A stretch of 64,000 bases of DNA from Candidatus Gastranaerophilales bacterium (GTDB lineage: Bacteria > Cyanobacteriota > Vampirovibrionia > Gastranaerophilales > Gastranaerophilaceae), in assembly GCA_944325185.1 (NCBI GenBank), contig CALUZA010000027.1, positions 1-64,000 on the forward strand, in the 5' to 3' direction. The first letter of the stretch is position 1. Each line of letters begins with the position of its first letter. Below are positions 44,180 through 52,078 of the stretch, piece by piece. The notes under the pieces were generated by a model that ran no database searches, was not told where the DNA came from, and saw only the letters and a list, made by a program, of their open reading frames with translations. The position numbers and the translations under genes are program-made.

Positions 44180-44500
44180 TTATTTTAAACTTATTGTAAT
44201 TGTATGAATTGTTTTTAATAGTTTTGTGTTTTTTGATAAAATGGAATTTATTTCTTCAAGCATTTTATTTTTGTCCGGTTCTTTCAGATGTTCGAAAATG
44301 AAAAGTTCAAAAATTTGAACATTTAGCCCCATTGCAATCTTTTCAATTGTTTCGGAGTTTGGATAATTTTTTCCGTTTTCAATATTGCTAAGACTCGGGA
44401 TTTCAATTCCTATTTTTTCTGCGAGTTGTTCTTGAGTAAGTTTGTTTTGTTTTCTTATTTCCCTGATTCTTAAACCAAGCAAAGTTTTAATATTTTTCAT
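44180..44500 (-). CDS. XRE-family helix-turn-helix regulator
   Basis: The 106-residue protein has a Cro/CI-type HTH (about 8-63: LRIREIRKQNKLTQEQLAEK, IPSLSNIENGKNYPNSETIE) and a short helical C-terminus. The start at 44500 is preferred because agaggt lies about six bases upstream; the longer frame (44551) lacks a ribosome site. With this start the length equals that of the XRE protein at 8134-8454, and the C-terminal helices are alike. It is divergent from the cysteine-rich prepilin-like gene and is a candidate regulator of it. Confidence 0.92.
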   Translation of the reverse strand: MKNIKTLLGLRIREIRKQNKLTQEQLAEKIGIEIPSLSNIENGKNYPNSETIEKIAMGLNVQIFELFIFEHLKEPDKNKMLEEINSILSKNTKLLKTIHTITISLK

Positions 44501-44553
44501 ATAACCTCTTTTTAATTTTAAAAACTTTGCTTGGATTTTATAATAATTCATTG

Positions 44554-44629
44554 ACTAAATTTAACTTTAAATTTATTATATATAATAATATTAGTTATTA
44601 AGTATAATAAAATTTATTAAAAATTTAGT
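44554..44629. promoter_or_regulatory. Spaced inverted repeat and AT palindrome between XRE and the Cys-rich prepilin
   Basis: ACTAAATTT (44554-44562) and its inverse AAATTTAGT (44621-44629) flank a perfect 16-base palindrome, TTATTATATATAATAA (44573-44588). TATAAT (44631-44636) next to the right arm is a likely -10 box for the prepilin-like gene. In such AT-rich DNA some symmetry is expected by chance. Confidence 0.35.
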
Positions 44630-44657
44630 GTATAATTTAATTTTTAGAAAGCAAAAC

Positions 44658-46313
44658 ATGAAAAAGATTTTAGCCTTTAGTTTAATCGAACTAATGATTA
44701 GCTTGATTACAATATCTTGCATAACTGCAGCATTTGCTCCAATTATTACAAAGAAAATGAAAAATTCTAATGTTAGTGTTGCATTGTCTGAAATAAGTAC
44801 AAAGTGTGATAAATTTACAAGTGAATGTTCACTTTGTTATTCAAGTAAGTGTGTTGCATGCTCTAGATACTGTAATGATAATCAGTATAAAAATGTTGGT
44901 ACTTGTCTTTGTGAAAATTGTGTCGATAGAAGTGTAGGTTGTATAAGGTGTGATGCTAAGGAATGTAAGAAATGTGACCTTGGATATGGTTTAACAAGTG
45001 ACGGTAAATGTAGATTATGTCCTGCTGGTTATTATTCTGACGGTACTTATGATTGTAAAGCTTGTCCTGTAGGTCAATATCAAAATGCTCAAGGTAAATC
45101 TTCTTGTATAGCTTGTCCTGCTGGTCAATATCAAAACGCTGAAGGAAAAACAAGTTGTATAGCTTGTCCCACTGGTCAATATCAAAATGAACAAGGAAAA
45201 GCAGGATGTAAATTATGTCCCACTGGTCAATATCAAAATGCTACCGGTCAATCCTCTTGTAAAAGTTGCTGGGCTGGAACTTATCAAAATCAACAAGGTA
45301 AAACAAGTTGCACAAATTGTTGGGCAGGTTCTTGGTCTGATGCTAATGCAAGTACATGTTATGCGTGTTCTGCAGGTTGGGCATGTAACGGTGCAGGCAC
45401 TGCAACAAAATGTTCAGCAGGATACTATGCTCCAGCAGGTTCATCAGGATGTTCTGCTTGTTGGGCAGGTACATACAGTGGAGCTGGGGCTTCCGGTTGT
45501 ACTTCTTGCTGGGCTGGAAGTTATAGTGGAGCAGGAGCTTCAACATGCATAGGTTGTTGGGCTGGAAGTTATAGCAATGCAGGAGCTTCTGGTTGTACTG
45601 CTTGTTCATCTACTTGGGCAAACTGTACAGCTTGTACTGTTAATGGTTGTACAGCATGTGCAAATGGATATATTCCAAATGGCTCAGGTGGTTGTAAAAA
45701 GGCTGGTCCCAGTCAAGCTGATTGTGATGCTATTGGGCCTGAATTATTATTTATTCCTGCTGAAAAAAATGGTGGCTCTCCTGTATGCGTAACTAAGTAT
45801 AATGTTAGTAGAATACATTATGGTATTAATACCTCACTTAATTATCATAAAACCGGTGAAGGTGGTGGAGACCATGGGAGAATTTGCTGGGAGATACAAA
45901 CTGATTGGTATACCGGCCCTTGCACAACGCTTACTGCGTACAGTGGTTGCAATAGAGTTGTCTGCGATAAGGATGCTGCTGCTGCAATATGCCCTGCTAT
46001 GAATTATGGCGGAAAAACTTGGAGGCTACCGAAATTAAGTGAAATGTATGGGTGGGATCAATCAGTATTACAAGGATTAAGGGCTTGTACTGATCAAACT
46101 TCTGTTTCGCATTTGTATGACATTTGCAAGGGATTTAATCAAGGTTGTTTTTCAAGATATGGAAATTATTGTGCTCCGTATTTAATTCATGGTTCGGATG
46201 GTTTTTTGCAGCTTGGTGTAAGTGCTGGGTTTGGTGCTTGGACAGGCGTTTCAGCTAGTTATGGCTCTTGGGGCTTTTCTGTCCGATGTGTCACCGTTTT
46301 AACAAATTATTAA
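44658..46313 (+). CDS. Large prepilin-like protein with cysteine-rich GCC2/GCC3-type repeats
   Basis: The 551-residue protein begins with a prepilin-like signal: KKILA|FSLIE, Glu at +5, then a hydrophobic helix. Residues 50-117 are Cys-rich, 118-346 contain about ten or more 16- to 17-residue repeats of the form CPxGQYQNxxGxxxCxxC or CWAGSYSxAGAxxCxxC, and 351-551 form a C-terminal domain with WRLPKLSEMYGW and ending FSVRCV, resembling DUF1566-like adhesion or sugar-binding domains. The repeats resemble ephrin-receptor/GCC2-GCC3 modules of eukaryotes and some bacterial surface proteins. The start at 44658 is preferred over GTG 44628, which lies on the -10 box. It is probably a secreted or pilus-tip protein. 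Confidence 0.88.
   Translation: MKKILAFSLIELMISLITISCITAAFAPIITKKMKNSNVSVALSEISTKCDKFTSECSLCYSSKCVACSRYCNDNQYKNVGTCLCENCVDRSVGCIRCDAKECKKCDLGYGLTSDGKCRLCPAGYYSDGTYDCKACPVGQYQNAQGKSSCIACPAGQYQNAEGKTSCIACPTGQYQNEQGKAGCKLCPTGQYQNATGQSSCKSCWAGTYQNQQGKTSCTNCWAGSWSDANASTCYACSAGWACNGAGTATKCSAGYYAPAGSSGCSACWAGTYSGAGASGCTSCWAGSYSGAGASTCIGCWAGSYSNAGASGCTACSSTWANCTACTVNGCTACANGYIPNGSGGCKKAGPSQADCDAIGPELLFIPAEKNGGSPVCVTKYNVSRIHYGINTSLNYHKTGEGGGDHGRICWEIQTDWYTGPCTTLTAYSGCNRVVCDKDAAAAICPAMNYGGKTWRLPKLSEMYGWDQSVLQGLRACTDQTSVSHLYDICKGFNQGCFSRYGNYCAPYLIHGSDGFLQLGVSAGFGAWTGVSASYGSWGFSVRCVTVLTNY
45009..45695 (+). repeat. Coding tandem repeats (Cys-rich modules)
   Basis: The sequence encodes tandem cysteine-rich modules of about 48-51 bases. 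Recurrent stretches such as ggtcaatatcaaaatg and tgggctggaagttatag show recent duplication at DNA level. Two subfamilies follow one another: CPxGQYQN modules, then CWAGxYS modules. Confidence 0.85.
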
Positions 46314-46333
46314 TATAAACTTTATGTTTTGGT

Positions 46334-46359
46334 AAGAGGTGGCTTTCACCTCTTTTTTT
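46334..46359 (+). terminator. Terminator of the Cys-rich prepilin-like gene
   Basis: AAGAGGTG pairs with CACCTCTT around a five-base loop and is followed by a T run, 20 bases after the stop. Confidence 0.9.
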
Positions 46360-46412
46360 GAATAATTTATTTGTGATAAAATTTAAATATATAAAAAATA
46401 TAGGGATATTTT

Positions 46413-47606
46413 ATGCATAATACAAGAAAAATTAATGAAGATTTATTTTACATTGGTGTAAGCGATAGAAAAATTGCTCTTTTTGAAAATGTGTATCCTG
46501 TCTGTGAGGGAATGAGCTATAATTCATATTTACTTGATGACGAAAAAACTGTTTTGTTTGACACGGTTGACAAAGCTTGTTCGGGACAATTTTTTGATAA
46601 TTTAAACAAAGTCTTAAATTCAAGACCATTGGACTATATCGTTATAAATCATCTTGAGCCGGATCATAGCGCATTAATAAAAGATGTAATTGATAAATAT
46701 CCTAATATTAAAATAGTTTGTAATCAAAAAGCAAAACAGATGTTGTTTCAATTTTTTGAATTTGAAAATGACATTGAAAATAATTTTCAAATTGTAAAAG
46801 AAGGAGACACTTTAACTATTGGAAAGCATGTTTTAACTTTTGTAATGGCGCCTATGGTTCATTGGCCTGAAACAATGGTAACTTATGACAGCTACAATAA
46901 AACGCTTTTTTCTGCTGACGCTTTTGGTGCTTTTGGTGCAATCAATGGCAATTTATTTGATTGCGAAGTTGATTTTATATGCAAGATTGATGAATATCGA
47001 AGATATTATTCTAATATAGTTGGAAAATATGGAACACAAGTAAATATGCTTTTGAATAAAGCCAAGAATCTGGATATTAAAATGATTTGTCCTCTTCATG
47101 GTTTGGTGATCAAAGAAAACATTTCTTATTTAATGGAAAAATATAATTTATGGGCAAATTATCTTCCTGAAGATGATTCTGTTGTAATAGCTTATGCAAG
47201 TGTGTATGGCGGAACGCAAAATGCGGTTGAAATTTTAGCTAATAAACTAGCTCAAAAAGGTGTAAAAAATATAAAAATTTATGATGTATCACATACTCAC
47301 AGTTCTTATATAATTTCAGAAGTATTCAGATGTTCCAAGGTGGTTTTAGCCTCAACAACATACAATAATTCAATTTTTGTTAAAATGGAGCATTTGATTA
47401 AAGATATTGTGAGTCACAATATTCAAAACCGCAAGTTTGGAATTATTGAAAATGGTACATGGGCATGTTGTTCGGGTGAACTTATAAAAGAAATGCTAAA
47501 AAACCTTAAAAATGTCGAATTTTTGGATGAAAAGATTAGTATCAAATCTGCTTTGAAGAAAATTCAAGAAAATGATATAGACGAAATGGTTAAATGTTTA
47601 ATGTAA
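46413..47606 (+). CDS. Flavodiiron protein (A-type flavoprotein)
   Basis: Flavodiiron proteins reduce O2 to water or NO to N2O and protect anaerobes. The 397-residue protein has an N-terminal beta-lactamase-fold diiron domain with H80-x-E82-x-D84-H85 (NHLEPDHSA), MVHWPETM, SADAFGAFG and a later CPLHG, then a C-terminal flavodoxin domain starting at IAYASVYGGTQNAVEIL. There is no rubredoxin extension, so it needs a separate donor. An aggga site precedes the ATG. It stands alone between two terminators. Confidence 0.95.
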   Translation: MHNTRKINEDLFYIGVSDRKIALFENVYPVCEGMSYNSYLLDDEKTVLFDTVDKACSGQFFDNLNKVLNSRPLDYIVINHLEPDHSALIKDVIDKYPNIKIVCNQKAKQMLFQFFEFENDIENNFQIVKEGDTLTIGKHVLTFVMAPMVHWPETMVTYDSYNKTLFSADAFGAFGAINGNLFDCEVDFICKIDEYRRYYSNIVGKYGTQVNMLLNKAKNLDIKMICPLHGLVIKENISYLMEKYNLWANYLPEDDSVVIAYASVYGGTQNAVEILANKLAQKGVKNIKIYDVSHTHSSYIISEVFRCSKVVLASTTYNNSIFVKMEHLIKDIVSHNIQNRKFGIIENGTWACCSGELIKEMLKNLKNVEFLDEKISIKSALKKIQENDIDEMVKCLM

Positions 47607-47615
47607 AAAATAAAT

Positions 47616-47641
47616 TTAAAGCGGTCAAATGACCGCTTTAA
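47616..47641. terminator. Bidirectional terminator between the flavodiiron and acyl-CoA ligase genes
   Basis: TTAAAGCGGTCA and its inverse TGACCGCTTTAA form a GC-cored stem between the two convergent stop codons, overlapping nothing but the final stop triplet region of the ligase gene. A/T tracts flank both sides. Confidence 0.85.
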
Positions 47642-49288
47642 TTATACATTTTGTACTGCTTTTTTTCTTGAAACTTTTGAAATCCCTGTCCTTGGTAGGG
47701 GGTCTTTTGTAATAACGATGTTATTTGGTCTTTTGTATGAAGATAATTCAAGAGAGAGTCTTTTTACCTCTGCTCTTACAGCTTTTTCCAGTTCATTATC
47801 ATCATATTTTTCTATTGTTTCTTTTGTTGGGTGTATTTTTGCAATAATTTCTTCCGTACCTTGTTTGGAGCCTGTCTTTATAACTTCTGAATAAACAAGT
47901 ACTTCTTCAATTATCGGACTTTTGATTAAGACTGCTTCAACTTCTTCGGGGAACACTTTTTTTCCGCCTGACAAAACAATCATATTTTTAATTCTGCCTG
48001 TTATATATACATATCCGTTAGCATCAATTTTTGCAATATCGCCAGTTTTTAGCCAACCGTCTTCGCAAAGGGCTTCTCGAGTCAAATCTGGTTTATTGTA
48101 GTATCCTTTCATTATATTTTCACCCATTATTTGTAGTTCATGGGTTTTTGAATCAATTCTAACTTTTACACCATGAATTGGTCTTCCAACGGAGCCTAAT
48201 TTGCGGTGTTTTTCTGTGTTCATTGTGATTATCGGACTTGCCTCAGATAAGCCATAGGCCTCATATATTCTTATACCAATTGTTTCAAAGAATCTTGCAA
48301 CTGAAATATCAAGAGGTGCTCCCCCTGACATAAATCCCTTGAATCTTCCGCCAAATTTTAAATTAAGTTCCCTAAATAAAATTTTTGAAAAAGTTCTATT
48401 GTTTACAATTTTTGCAAGAGCATATTTGAAATTAAAAAAGGCTTTTTTGAATGGGCCATATTGTTTTATTTCACTATCTAAGGTTGTTTTCATAAGTTTT
48501 AGAAACGCAGGAACTGCAACCATGAAGGTTATTTTCTTTTCTCTCATTATAGGAAAAATATCTTTTGGTTTTAAACTGTTTGAATAATAAATTGAAGCTC
48601 CTTTATTTAAAAAGGACATAAAACCGACTGATATTTCAAACAAGTGGTTCATTGGCAAAATAGATAACATTGCGTCGTTTCTGTCGAAATCGAAGCATTT
48701 ACCCACCGCAAGAACTTGTGAAAGCATGTTCCTATAGGTTATTTCAACTCCTTTTGGATTACCAGTTGTTCCTGAAGTATAAACTATTAAAGCTGTTTTA
48801 TCAGGGTTTCTGTGGCGCCATTTTTTATCGGGCAAATCCTCAAGGGAATGCAGGTTTACATGTTCTTGGTTTGTTCTTTTTCCATCAATTATTATAATAT
48901 GTTCTATTGAAGGTACGAGTTCTTTTAATTTTATTGCATCAGTGTAATGTGCGCTTGAAACCAACATGACTTTTGGTTCGCAATCGGTTAATATATGTGT
49001 TAATTCATGAATTGTTAATTTGATATCCAAAGGAACGCTGGTTGCTCCTGATAAAACCGAAGCAAATAAAGTAGCACCAAGCTCGGGCATTGATTCGGAT
49101 AAAATTGCAATTTTATCACCCTTATTAATTCCTATATCTATCAAATAGCTTGCAAGTTTTCTTGAAAGTATACTTAATCCTTTAAAAGTTATTTCGCTCC
49201 AACCAAGGTTTGATCTTATTCCTAAGGCAACATGGTCTTCAAGTTCTTTTGTTCTTTTTTCAATAAAAGTTAAGATATTTGTATCCAT
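47642..49288 (-). CDS. AMP-dependent acyl-CoA synthetase/ligase
   Basis: The 548-residue ANL-superfamily enzyme has the AMP motif IVYTSGTTGNPKGVEI, then GGAPLDISVARFFETIGIRIYEAYGLSEASPI, the GWLKTGDIAKID hinge region and the late motif for the catalytic Lys in RTGISKVSRK. It resembles long-chain fatty-acid-CoA (FadD/AMP-FAA) ligases, so it would activate fatty acids for lipid synthesis or turnover; the substrate is inferred. The ribosome site (aagggg) is somewhat far, 14 bases before the ATG. Confidence 0.9.
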   Translation of the reverse strand: MDTNILTFIEKRTKELEDHVALGIRSNLGWSEITFKGLSILSRKLASYLIDIGINKGDKIAILSESMPELGATLFASVLSGATSVPLDIKLTIHELTHILTDCEPKVMLVSSAHYTDAIKLKELVPSIEHIIIIDGKRTNQEHVNLHSLEDLPDKKWRHRNPDKTALIVYTSGTTGNPKGVEITYRNMLSQVLAVGKCFDFDRNDAMLSILPMNHLFEISVGFMSFLNKGASIYYSNSLKPKDIFPIMREKKITFMVAVPAFLKLMKTTLDSEIKQYGPFKKAFFNFKYALAKIVNNRTFSKILFRELNLKFGGRFKGFMSGGAPLDISVARFFETIGIRIYEAYGLSEASPIITMNTEKHRKLGSVGRPIHGVKVRIDSKTHELQIMGENIMKGYYNKPDLTREALCEDGWLKTGDIAKIDANGYVYITGRIKNMIVLSGGKKVFPEEVEAVLIKSPIIEEVLVYSEVIKTGSKQGTEEIIAKIHPTKETIEKYDDNELEKAVRAEVKRLSLELSSYKRPNNIVITKDPLPRTGISKVSRKKAVQNV

Positions 49289-49383
49289 AGGTTATTAATG
49301 CTCCCCTTTTTGTACTAAGTATATTATATATTATTTTTTTAAAAATAGTCTAATTATTTGTAAATTTATGTTTACTTTGATGT

Positions 49384-49389
49384 TATAAT
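49384..49389 (+). promoter_or_regulatory. -10 box of the bifunctional nuclease gene
   Basis: TATAAT lies 23 bases before the ATG, with TTGTAA about 19 bases further upstream as a weak -35. The transcript would have a leader of about 15 bases that contains the aaaggaga ribosome site, a contrast to the leaderless layout seen elsewhere. Confidence 0.5.
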
Positions 49390-49411
49390 CTTTTTGCAAA
49401 GGAGAAAATTA

Positions 49412-49924
49412 ATGATTGAAATGAGAGTAATGGGAATTGCGCTTGACACAAGAACAGGCTCGCCCATAGTTGTTTTAAATGATATAGAAAATAGGCGCGC
49501 TTTACCTATTTGGATTGGGTCTGCTGAGGCAAGTGCAATAATTAGAAAAATCGAAAATATTACATCATCTCGTCCAATGACTCATGATTTGTTTATTGAT
49601 ATTGCTAAACAATCAGAATTTAAAATTACTAAAGTTGAAATAAACGATGTGGATGATCAAACATATTTTTCAACTATATATATGTATAATGATAAGTTGC
49701 AAAAAGAAATTGAAATCGACTCTCGTCCTTCTGATGCAATAGCAATAGCTTTGAGGGCTGATGTTCCTATATATGTTACATCAAACGTTCTTATGACGGG
49801 CGCAATTTCAACGGATGTTGAAAAAGATGAAGAAGAAGCTCGCGAATTTAAGGACTTTATTAAGGATATTAAACCTTCTGATTTTGAAAAGCTTTTGAAG
49901 AAAAATTTTGAGTCTGATCAATAA
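49412..49924 (+). CDS. Bifunctional nuclease family protein (DUF151/BFN)
   Basis: The 170-residue protein matches the BFN/DUF151 family: VMGIALDTRTGSPIVVLND, RALPIWIGSAEASAI, RPMTHDLF and IDSRPSDAIAIALRADVPIYV. Plant members show RNase and DNase activity, while bacterial roles are less clear. An acidic tail follows (EKDEEEAREFKDFIKDIKPSDFEKL). The start at 49412 is chosen because aaaggaga is correctly spaced; a TTG six codons upstream would place the ribosome site inside the gene. The gene is monocistronic. Confidence 0.93.
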   Translation: MIEMRVMGIALDTRTGSPIVVLNDIENRRALPIWIGSAEASAIIRKIENITSSRPMTHDLFIDIAKQSEFKITKVEINDVDDQTYFSTIYMYNDKLQKEIEIDSRPSDAIAIALRADVPIYVTSNVLMTGAISTDVEKDEEEAREFKDFIKDIKPSDFEKLLKKNFESDQ

Positions 49925-50064
49925 GCTCCATGCTTTTTTGTCGAAGGTTAATTGCTCTTTGAGTTGCTTTTTTCTTATCTCTTTGAGCCCTATTAAATAA
50001 ATAGTTGTATAATTATTTTTTTCCATGGTATTTTATTAATGATGATTTTATAGAAGGCAAAATT

Positions 50065-50277
50065 ATGGATAAAGTTACAAAAGAAATGGGTATAATGGAT
50101 ATAGTTACTGCTCATCCCGAGACTCTGGAAGTATTTGCGAAATATGGCATGGGTTGTATCGGTTGCGCTGCTGCTCATTTTGAAAATCTTGAAGCAGGTG
50201 CAAAAGTCCATGGAATCGATCCTGATGAGATGGTAGCTGCTATGAATGCTATTATTGAAGAAAAAGCTGGACAATAA
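50065..50277 (+). CDS. DUF1858 domain protein
   Basis: The 70-residue protein matches the DUF1858 pattern (hybrid-cluster-protein-associated disulfide domain): ATG..MGIMDIVTAHPETLEVFAKYGMGCIGC (C31-x2-C34) and later a VHGIDPDEMVAAMNAII helix. The family is linked to redox or metal chemistry; the exact role is unknown. The start at 50065 has agaagg upstream; a longer frame from 50005 adds a hydrophobic segment without a ribosome site. The tRNA-Leu gene follows. Confidence 0.9.
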   Translation: MDKVTKEMGIMDIVTAHPETLEVFAKYGMGCIGCAAAHFENLEAGAKVHGIDPDEMVAAMNAIIEEKAGQ

Positions 50278-50326
50278 TTTTTTTTTATTGTATTATGAAT
50301 TCACGTCAGATATGGCGTTTGATTTT

Positions 50327-50416
50327 GCCCTGGTGGTGGAATCGGTAGACACGTCGGACTTAAAATCCGATGAGGCTAATAACTTCGTGCCAGTTCAAGT
50401 CTGGCCCAGGGCACCA
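50327..50416 (+). tRNA. tRNA-Leu (anticodon TAA), CCA encoded
   Basis: The acceptor gccctgg pairs with ccagggc. The anticodon stem tcgga/tccga with loop cttaaaa gives TAA, a long variable arm (tgaggctaataacttcgt) marks the class II tRNA, and the T arm gccag/ctggc closes it. The discriminator A50413 is followed by CCA in the DNA (50414-50416), unlike the other three tRNAs in the window. Confidence 0.96.
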
Positions 50417-50419
50417 TTT

Positions 50420-50444
50420 AACTCTCCTTTTGGAGAGTTTTTTA
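50420..50444 (+). terminator. Terminator after tRNA-Leu
   Basis: AACTCTCC pairs with GGAGAGTT around a TTTT loop and is followed by TTTT, a few bases after the CCA end. Confidence 0.92.
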
Positions 50445-50838
50445 TTGTCTTGATTTATTGTTTTTTATTTGTTTTACATGCTGGATTTTTTCTAATAATG
50501 CACAAATAAAAAAAATGTGTAATTTTTTGTTAAGAAATATTAAATTAAATTTCACGATAAATTAGTAATGTTCACTATATTTACATAAATAATTATAAAA
50601 AATTGAACTCTAAACTAAATAATGTAAGACAAACACTAAAAAAAATGATAAGATAACAAAGCAAGTGTTCGAAACAATCCTATAATAATAAAAATATGAT
50701 TTCAAAAAATAAATTTCTTTAAAAAATAAATAGTCGTTACATAAGTTAAAAAATTAACAACCAAATGGCAATTTTCTAAGTCAAAAATTCTTTATTAATA
50801 TATAGGTAATAGTGTGTAAATGTTATTGGAGGAAATCA
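50445..50838. other. AT-rich intergenic region without a recognised gene
   Basis: About 390 bases between tRNA-Leu and the HEAT-repeat gene hold no convincing open frame or structured RNA. TATAAT at 50681-50686 may be a -10 box, which would give a leader of about 145 bases. A ttggagg ribosome site closes the region. A transcribed small RNA cannot be excluded. Confidence 0.5.
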
Positions 50839-51693
50839 ATGACAATTAGTGTGAACAATCGAAAGAAAACAGCTAAGAAATCTTTTGATGAATTAGTTAA
50901 AGACCTTAAGACTTCTAATTCTGAAAAAGTTAGGTATAATGCTGCAAGAATCCTTGGCGAAATGGGTGATTTTTCTGCAGTAGAACCCTTAATCGATGTT
51001 CTTAAAAATGATAAAAATGGTTCAGTTCGTTTATATGCTGCTCGTGCATTAGGTGAGCTTGGCGATACAAACGCAACAATTCCTTTGATTGAATCATTAA
51101 GATTAGACAGAAACGTAGATGTTCGTGTTCGTGCAGCACGTGCGTTAGGTCGTCTTGGTGGGGAAATTGTTGTAGAACCTTTAGTTGAAGCATTAAATGA
51201 TGAAAATCCTCAAGTTTGTATTACTGCTACCGAAGCATTAATCGAAATTGGAGATGTTGCAACAGACGCTTTAATTGAATCCCTTGATCATGAAAAAGTT
51301 AATGTAAGATGCGATGCTACTCGTGCTTTAGGTGAAATAGGAAATCCTAAATGTGTAGATAAAATCATCGGCATGTTAAATGATGAATGGGTCAATGTTC
51401 GAATTTATGCAGTTACTTCTTTGGGTAAATTGAATGATAAAAAAGCTGTTCCTGCGCTTATTGAAGTAATGAAGAACGAAAAAGAAAATGATTTAGTGCG
51501 TGCAGGCGCTGCTGCTGCTCTTGGTGTATTGCGTGATCAAAGAGCTTTGCTTCCTTTAAGAGAACTTATTATTAACGCCGAAGAACTTGGCGAACTTGAA
51601 GATACTGCTCTAAAATCTTTCAAAAAGATTATGGCAGCTAATTGGGAAGCTATGCAAGGCGCGCAAAATGTTAAAAAACCAAGTTTCTTTTAG
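50839..51693 (+). CDS. HEAT-repeat (PBS lyase HEAT-like) protein
   Basis: The 284-residue protein consists of about eight 31-residue HEAT-like repeats, for example VRYNAARILGEMGDFSAVEPL, VRLYAARALGELGDTNATIPL and VRVRAARALGRLGGEIVVEPL. The family includes phycobilin lyases CpcE/F, but generic members are protein-interaction scaffolds, which is the safer reading here. The start at 50839 has a strong ttggagg; a GTG-initiated longer frame (50812) adds nine residues lying on the ribosome site. The codon choice looks more regular than in neighbours (many ctt/gct/gtt), suggesting high expression. Confidence 0.94.
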   Translation: MTISVNNRKKTAKKSFDELVKDLKTSNSEKVRYNAARILGEMGDFSAVEPLIDVLKNDKNGSVRLYAARALGELGDTNATIPLIESLRLDRNVDVRVRAARALGRLGGEIVVEPLVEALNDENPQVCITATEALIEIGDVATDALIESLDHEKVNVRCDATRALGEIGNPKCVDKIIGMLNDEWVNVRIYAVTSLGKLNDKKAVPALIEVMKNEKENDLVRAGAAAALGVLRDQRALLPLRELIINAEELGELEDTALKSFKKIMAANWEAMQGAQNVKKPSFF

Positions 51694-51705
51694 AAATTAA
51701 TTTCA

Positions 51706-51742
51706 AAAAAAGAGAGGTTCTTTTTTAGAACCTCTCTTTTTT
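51706..51742. terminator. Bidirectional terminator after the HEAT-repeat gene
   Basis: A 15-base perfect stem (51706-51720 with 51728-51742) around TTTTTTA has A and T tracts on both arms, serving the convergent genes. Confidence 0.93.
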
Positions 51743-51754
51743 GTTAGGATTAGC

Positions 51755-52042
51755 TTAAATTCTGTTGTGCCAAACGCCACCTTGTCTATCGATTATTGCG
51801 TCATAGAATGACCATAGTCTAAATACACCTGTTAAACCAAGAACTGCGTGAGTTATGTTTTTTTCTGCTGATTGTCCGTTTATTGCTTGACCAATTCCGG
51901 GCCAAATTAACAATGAACATATTGAAGCTCCAACGCTTCTTCCTGATACTTGCCCGTCGACTCCGTGAGTTCCTGCGGCATTAGCTGCATTAAACGTTGA
52001 AAATGCTATTAATAGTGCAAATATTGCTAATGTCTTTTTCAT
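51755..52042 (-). CDS. Small secreted or membrane protein of unknown function
   Basis: The 95-residue product has a signal peptide (1-22, hydrophobic core LAIFALLIAFSTF, cleavage after ANA), then a Gly-rich mature part with GVDGQVSGRSVGASICSLL and PGIGQAINGQSAEKNI and a moderately hydrophobic region (about 65-82). The GxGQ arrangement between two hydrophobic stretches recalls small TM2-like proteins, but no family is certain. A strong aaggagg ribosome site suggests substantial expression. Monocistronic, with a bidirectional terminator after it. Confidence 0.8.
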   Translation of the reverse strand: MKKTLAIFALLIAFSTFNAANAAGTHGVDGQVSGRSVGASICSLLIWPGIGQAINGQSAEKNITHAVLGLTGVFRLWSFYDAIIDRQGGVWHNRI

Positions 52043-52078
52043 ATTACTATCCTCCTTTTTGATTATTATAATATAAAT

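Noticed and set aside
45343-45609. Possible CRISPR-like array in the repeat region
   Set aside because: The repeats are in frame, encode cysteine modules, show no unique spacers between identical repeats and sit inside a long gene.
49808-50026. 72-codon minus-strand frame across the end of the nuclease gene
   Set aside because: More than half overlaps the real gene on the other strand and its start lacks a ribosome site. The 140-base gap itself holds only the DUF1858 leader.
50246-50509. 87-codon plus-strand frame over the DUF1858 end and tRNA-Leu
   Set aside because: It overlaps a tRNA gene and a terminator hairpin; the hydrophobic tail is translated terminator and AT-rich spacer.
50445-50838. 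Small RNA such as 6S RNA in the 390-base AT-rich gap
   Set aside because: No stable long stem or recognisable consensus was seen; the region is only noted as empty.
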